Shown: piece after piece, positions 5,385 to 7,789 of the stretch
Numbering within the stretch: position 1 is the stretch's first letter
How the letters are laid out: the number at the start of each line of letters is the position of its first letter
Source: Leptolyngbyaceae cyanobacterium M65_K2018_010
GTDB taxonomy: Bacteria; Cyanobacteriota; Cyanobacteriia; Phormidesmidales; Phormidesmidaceae
Length of the DNA: 7,789 nucleotides
Assembly: GCA_015295885.1 (NCBI GenBank)
Contig: DVEE01000423.1
Span: forward strand, 1-7,789
Reading direction: 5' to 3'
Position numbers and translations under genes: made by a program
Notes under the pieces: model-generated
Told to the model about the DNA's origin: nothing
The model's database searches: none
Seen by the model: the letters and a program-made list of their open reading frames with translations, nothing else

Positions 5385-6413
5385 ATGACAGGGCAGCAGA
5401 GTCAGGGCAGATCAGGTTGGTCCTGGGGCGGTTGGCTCATCCTGGGTGGGCTCAGCCTCCTCAGCGCCGGTTGCAGCCCGGGGCTGTGGGCGGCCAGGGC
5501 GGTCAATCCCGCCGATTTGCCTCCCTGTGTTGATGATGACTGCAACTGTGGGGATTTCCTCAGTCAGCCCCAGGCTCAGCGGGTGCTGGACAGTTTTCGG
5601 GGCGATCCCTACGGCCTGGATGGGGATGGCAATGGCCTGGCCTGTGAAGGGTTGCCGCCCAGTTCCCCCCAGATGGATCCGCCCGGTCCCGTTTCGGATA
5701 ATCCTCACCTGGGGTTGGGCAATCCCAGCCATGCGGGCCGGTCTAACCCCAATAACTATCTGATTGAGCGATCGCAGTACGCCCTGGCCTACAGCCGCGA
5801 TCGCAAAGTTCTCCACTGGGCCAGTTGGCAGCTTCACGCCGGTTGGTTAGGGGGAGTAGATCGCCAGGATAACTTTCGCCCCGATGGGGCCCTGCCCCAG
5901 GGGTTTTACCAGGTGACCCCCAACGACTATCGAGGTGGCGGCTACGATCGGGGCCATGTGGTAGCCTCGGGCGATCGCAGCCGCACCGTTCGCGATAACA
6001 GCGCCACCTTTCTGATGACCAACATTTGGCCCCAGGCGCCCCAGAACAATCGCGGCCCCTGGCGCGAGTTGGAAGAATATGCCCGTAGTCTGGTCTATCA
6101 GTACGACCGCAGCCTGCATATTTTTGCCGGAGCCTACGGCCAGCAAGGCAGTTTGGGCGACCGCGCGATTACCATTCCAGCTCGGCTGTGGAAGATCATT
6201 CTGGTTTACGATCGCTCCGCCCAGGGGGGCCTGGGCCTGACCGGCCAAAGTCAGGTGATTGCGGTGGATATGCCCAATAGCAACCAGGTGAGTGAGGACT
6301 GGCGACGCTACCAAACCACCATCCACCGGATTGAAGTGGCAACGGGCTATCAGTTCCTATCCCACTTGCCAGAGCCGTTGCAGGCCCAACTGAAGCAGCG
6401 CCCCCTTCCCTAG
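5385..6413 (+). CDS. Exported lipoprotein DNA/RNA non-specific endonuclease (NucA type) with excalibur-like segment
   Basis: The product is 342 residues from ATG 5385. A hydrophobic stretch (about residues 15-28) ends in the lipobox LSAGC, so Cys30 is a likely lipid-attachment site and the enzyme probably faces the periplasm or cell surface. Residues 48-88 hold CVDDDCNCGDF then DGDGNGLACE, an excalibur-like calcium-binding segment with a cysteine pair. Residues about 124-336 form the His-Me finger nuclease domain. YDRGHVVASGDR carries the catalytic DRGH (His191), and MTNIWPQAPQNNRGPW carries the metal-binding Asn region, as in Anabaena NucA. The likely role is degradation of extracellular DNA and RNA for nutrient recovery or defence. 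It is divergent from sodN. Three HIP1 sites lie inside the gene. All catalytic motifs are intact; no NuiA-type inhibitor gene is visible nearby. Confidence 0.9.
   Translation: MTGQQSQGRSGWSWGGWLILGGLSLLSAGCSPGLWAARAVNPADLPPCVDDDCNCGDFLSQPQAQRVLDSFRGDPYGLDGDGNGLACEGLPPSSPQMDPPGPVSDNPHLGLGNPSHAGRSNPNNYLIERSQYALAYSRDRKVLHWASWQLHAGWLGGVDRQDNFRPDGALPQGFYQVTPNDYRGGGYDRGHVVASGDRSRTVRDNSATFLMTNIWPQAPQNNRGPWRELEEYARSLVYQYDRSLHIFAGAYGQQGSLGDRAITIPARLWKIILVYDRSAQGGLGLTGQSQVIAVDMPNSNQVSEDWRRYQTTIHRIEVATGYQFLSHLPEPLQAQLKQRPLP
5768..5978. repeat. Cluster of HIP1 octamers (GCGATCGC)
   Basis: Copies lie at 5768-5775, 5797-5804 and 5971-5978. Further copies are at 93-100, 471-478 and 3873-3880. Six copies in 7.8 kb is far above chance, and all fall inside genes. 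HIP1 is a genome-wide feature of many cyanobacteria and gives the best clue to the host lineage. Confidence 0.9.
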
Positions 6414-6478
6414 GCCGGATGGTGGGTGACCCAGGGGGGACTTCCTAGACTGTTGGATGGGTCGGAGCGGGGTTATCT

Positions 6479-6513
6479 GCATCACAGCGATGCGGAAACC
6501 GCCTATAATAGGC
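6479..6513 (+). promoter_or_regulatory. Palindromic TATAAT promoter/operator candidate
   Basis: Three adjoining inverted repeats occur: GCATC/GATGC (6479-6493), GCGG-aaa-CCGC (6492-6502) and GCCTAT-a-ATAGGC (6501-6513). The last holds a perfect TATAAT at 6504-6509. No good -35 is seen at 16-18 bp. A repressor site over a -10 box would look like this, but the next gene is about 550 bp away, so any transcript would be a small RNA or a very long leader. Confidence 0.3.
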
Positions 6514-7019
6514 AACATAGGATTTTGCATCTATAGTTTCATCCTAGGCTTTTTGCTACAGATATCTCTAGGGTTAGGGTATTCCTAGCGGTCGGTGATG
6601 ATGGGTTAGCGTTTTCGGGTGTTTTCCTATTCAAGCGATTACATTTGGCGAGGGGTTGCCCAGCCTTAGCGTTGAACTCGGGGCTATGTCCAAGCCTGGC
6701 CTTGGAGTCAGAATTCTGAGGTCAGCCAAGGGTCGGATTCCTCAAGGATCCATTCCTAATTTTTAGGGGCGGCGCAAAGCGTTTATGAAGCTTGAGCAGG
6801 GTTTTGAGGGACTACAGAAGCCATCGGGTCCAAGCACCAAACCCCAGGACCAAGCCTATAGGTACTATGCCTAACTGGACTGGTCGGGGTTGCCAAAAGG
6901 TTGCCATATCCGCACTAAGCTGCTTAAATAGCAAATCTAATTAAATAGTTTGAACAGTGCCTTTGCCCTCCGAACACCCGTAAAAACCGATCTAAGACCT
7001 GGGCTCCCATGCATCTAAA

Positions 7020-7045
7020 TTGACATAAACCAACTTATTTAAAAT
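7020..7045 (+). promoter_or_regulatory. Candidate promoter of the LabA-like gene
   Basis: A perfect TTGACA (7020-7025) lies 14 bp before TAAAAT (7040-7045), which matches five of six -10 bases. The spacing is shorter than the usual 16-18 bp, so use of this exact pair is uncertain. It lies 23 bp upstream of the ATG. Confidence 0.35.
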
Positions 7046-7068
7046 CCCATTCGTTATCTTAAATTTCT

Positions 7069-7590
7069 ATGTGCTATAAGCATGGTCTAAAACGCATCTC
7101 CATATTTGTAGACGGCAATAATATGTTCTATGCCCAGCAAAAAAATGGCTGGTTTTTTGACCCTAAACGAATTCTGGAATATTTTCTAAATCTTGATGGC
7201 GGCGCTACTTTGGTCAACGCCTTTTGGTACACGGGGCTTAAGGATCCCCAGGACCAAAGGGGCTTCCGGGATGCACTGATTAGCCTGGGCTATACTGTGC
7301 GCACTAAGATTTTGAAGGAGTATTACGACGATTCCTCGGGGCGATATTCCCAAAAGGCTAACCTGGATATTGAAATTGCCATTGATATGTTTAACACCGT
7401 CGATCAATACGACCAGGTAGTGTTGTTTAGTGGCGATGGCGATTTTGAACGAGCCATTGAACTTTTGCGGTCAAAAAGTACCCACATTACGGTGGTTTCC
7501 ACGGAAGGCATGATTGCTCGGGAATTGCGAAATGCCACGGATCGCTATATCGATCTCAACAGCATTCGTAAGTACATCGAAAAGGATTAG
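7069..7590 (+). CDS. labA: NYN-domain (LabA/DUF88-like) protein
   Basis: The product is 173 residues, almost entirely one NYN (PIN-like) domain. The first strand ends in IFVDGNNMFY with the acidic Asp15. KANLDIEIAIDMF adds Asp100 and Asp106, and LFSGDGDFERAIELL adds Asp123 and Asp125; together these form the acidic pocket expected of a metal-dependent RNA nuclease fold. The segment NAFWYTGLKDPQDQRGFRDA is strongly conserved among cyanobacterial LabA proteins. In Synechococcus elongatus, LabA acts in the negative feedback output of the KaiC circadian clock. Whether this copy does so is inference, since cyanobacteria carry several LabA-like paralogues. Nuclease activity has not been shown here. 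ATG 7069 is the start; no clear ribosome-binding site. More AT-rich start and upstream than other genes in the window. It stands alone, convergent with a truncated gene at the right edge. Confidence 0.85.
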   Translation: MCYKHGLKRISIFVDGNNMFYAQQKNGWFFDPKRILEYFLNLDGGATLVNAFWYTGLKDPQDQRGFRDALISLGYTVRTKILKEYYDDSSGRYSQKANLDIEIAIDMFNTVDQYDQVVLFSGDGDFERAIELLRSKSTHITVVSTEGMIARELRNATDRYIDLNSIRKYIEKD

Positions 7591-7599
7591 TTGATGGCT

Positions 7600-7619
7600 G
7601 CCCCAGCGGCGACTGGGGC
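7600..7619. terminator. Hairpin between the convergent LabA-like gene and the right-edge gene
   Basis: GCCCCAG (7600-7606) and CTGGGGC (7613-7619) form a 7-bp perfect stem with a 6-base loop, 9 bases after the LabA-like stop codon. No T-run follows on either strand. Its position between convergent frames supports a bidirectional terminator. Confidence 0.45.
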
Positions 7620-7655
7620 TAGTCATGGGTGGCGATCTTGGTCCTTGAAGAGCTG

Positions 7656-7787
7656 TTACACCCACGACACCGTTGTGCCCGCATCCCGCACTTCTAACTG
7701 GCGGCACTGGTCTCTAAAGAAGTGATGAACGCCTGAAGTGCTTATCTCACAAAGGCTTTGCCTGATTTGCTGAGGATAGCGCAAAAC
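7656..7787 (-). CDS. C-terminal end of an unidentified gene, truncated by the window end
   Basis: On the minus strand a frame is open from the window edge to TAA at 7656-7658, giving 43 residues that end in QLEVRDAGTTVSWV. Two of the three minus-strand frames close quickly here, so this is the only candidate. It looks like the tail of a soluble protein, with a mixed polar composition (HHFFRDQCRQLEVRD). Its convergent orientation and the hairpin between it and the LabA-like gene fit a real gene end. I do not recognise the family, and 43 codons is short enough for the frame to be chance. Confidence 0.45.
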   Translation of the reverse strand, partial: VLRYPQQIRQSLCEISTSGVHHFFRDQCRQLEVRDAGTTVSWV

Positions 7788-7789
7788 CC

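Larger units (their letters stand above)
6414..7068. other. Long intergenic region of about 655 bp without a convincing gene
   Basis: No frame longer than a few dozen codons with plausible composition is seen on either strand. The left part holds small overlapping inverted repeats and a TATAAT (6479-6513). The middle has GGTCC/GGACC arms and the GGTTGCCA direct repeat at 6888-6906. From about 6920 it turns AT-rich, with a TTAAATAG direct repeat (6924-6931 and 6941-6948), and leads into a TTGACA box near 7020. The base composition shift towards AT is the clearest in the window. It may hold the regulatory region of the LabA-like gene, an unannotated small RNA, or a decayed gene. Confidence 0.6.

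Noticed and set aside
689..7789. CRISPR array, tRNA, rRNA, transposase or phage attachment site
   Set aside because: I saw no spaced repeat array, cloverleaf, transposase motif or paired attachment repeats in the window.

Overview
The window comes from a GC-rich cyanobacterial chromosome. Three things suggest this. The octamer GCGATCGC (HIP1, typical of many cyanobacteria) occurs six times in 7.8 kb. The encoded proteins look cyanobacterial, including a NurA-domain protein, a DUF4149 membrane protein and a LabA-like NYN protein. Shine-Dalgarno signals are weak or absent before most genes. I cannot name the genus from the sequence alone. A nickel superoxide dismutase and a 7-blade WD40 protein fit many filamentous or unicellular lineages.

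Layout, left to right. (1) The 3' part of a NurA-domain nuclease gene (+, cut by the window start). (2) A GC-rich, hairpin-rich intergenic stretch bounded by an 11-bp inverted repeat, ending 9 bases before a (+) WD40 gene. (3) The WD40 gene, which overlaps tail-to-tail by 10 bp with sdhB (-), the iron-sulfur subunit of succinate dehydrogenase/fumarate reductase. (4) A DUF4149 membrane protein (-) just upstream of sdhB. (5) A 289-bp divergent gap, then a HAD phosphatase (+). (6) A sodN-sodX pair (-) encoding nickel superoxide dismutase and its processing protease, with a strong intrinsic terminator between the two genes. (7) A divergent exported lipoprotein nuclease (+) with an excalibur-like calcium-binding segment fused to a NucA-type DNA/RNA endonuclease domain. 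(8) A gene-free stretch of about 655 bp with small palindromes and direct repeats. (9) A LabA-like NYN-domain protein (+). (10) A convergent (-) reading frame at the right edge that looks like the C-terminus of a truncated gene.

Most genes are unrelated housekeeping or accessory functions. The one clear functional unit is sodN-sodX: SodX removes the SodN pro-peptide to expose the His-Cys nickel hook. The terminator between them probably makes the enzyme far more abundant than its protease. I found no defence island, CRISPR array, transposase, tRNA or rRNA. The least explained parts are the structured stretch at 747-856, the long gap at 6414-7068 and the cysteine cluster in the NurA protein.
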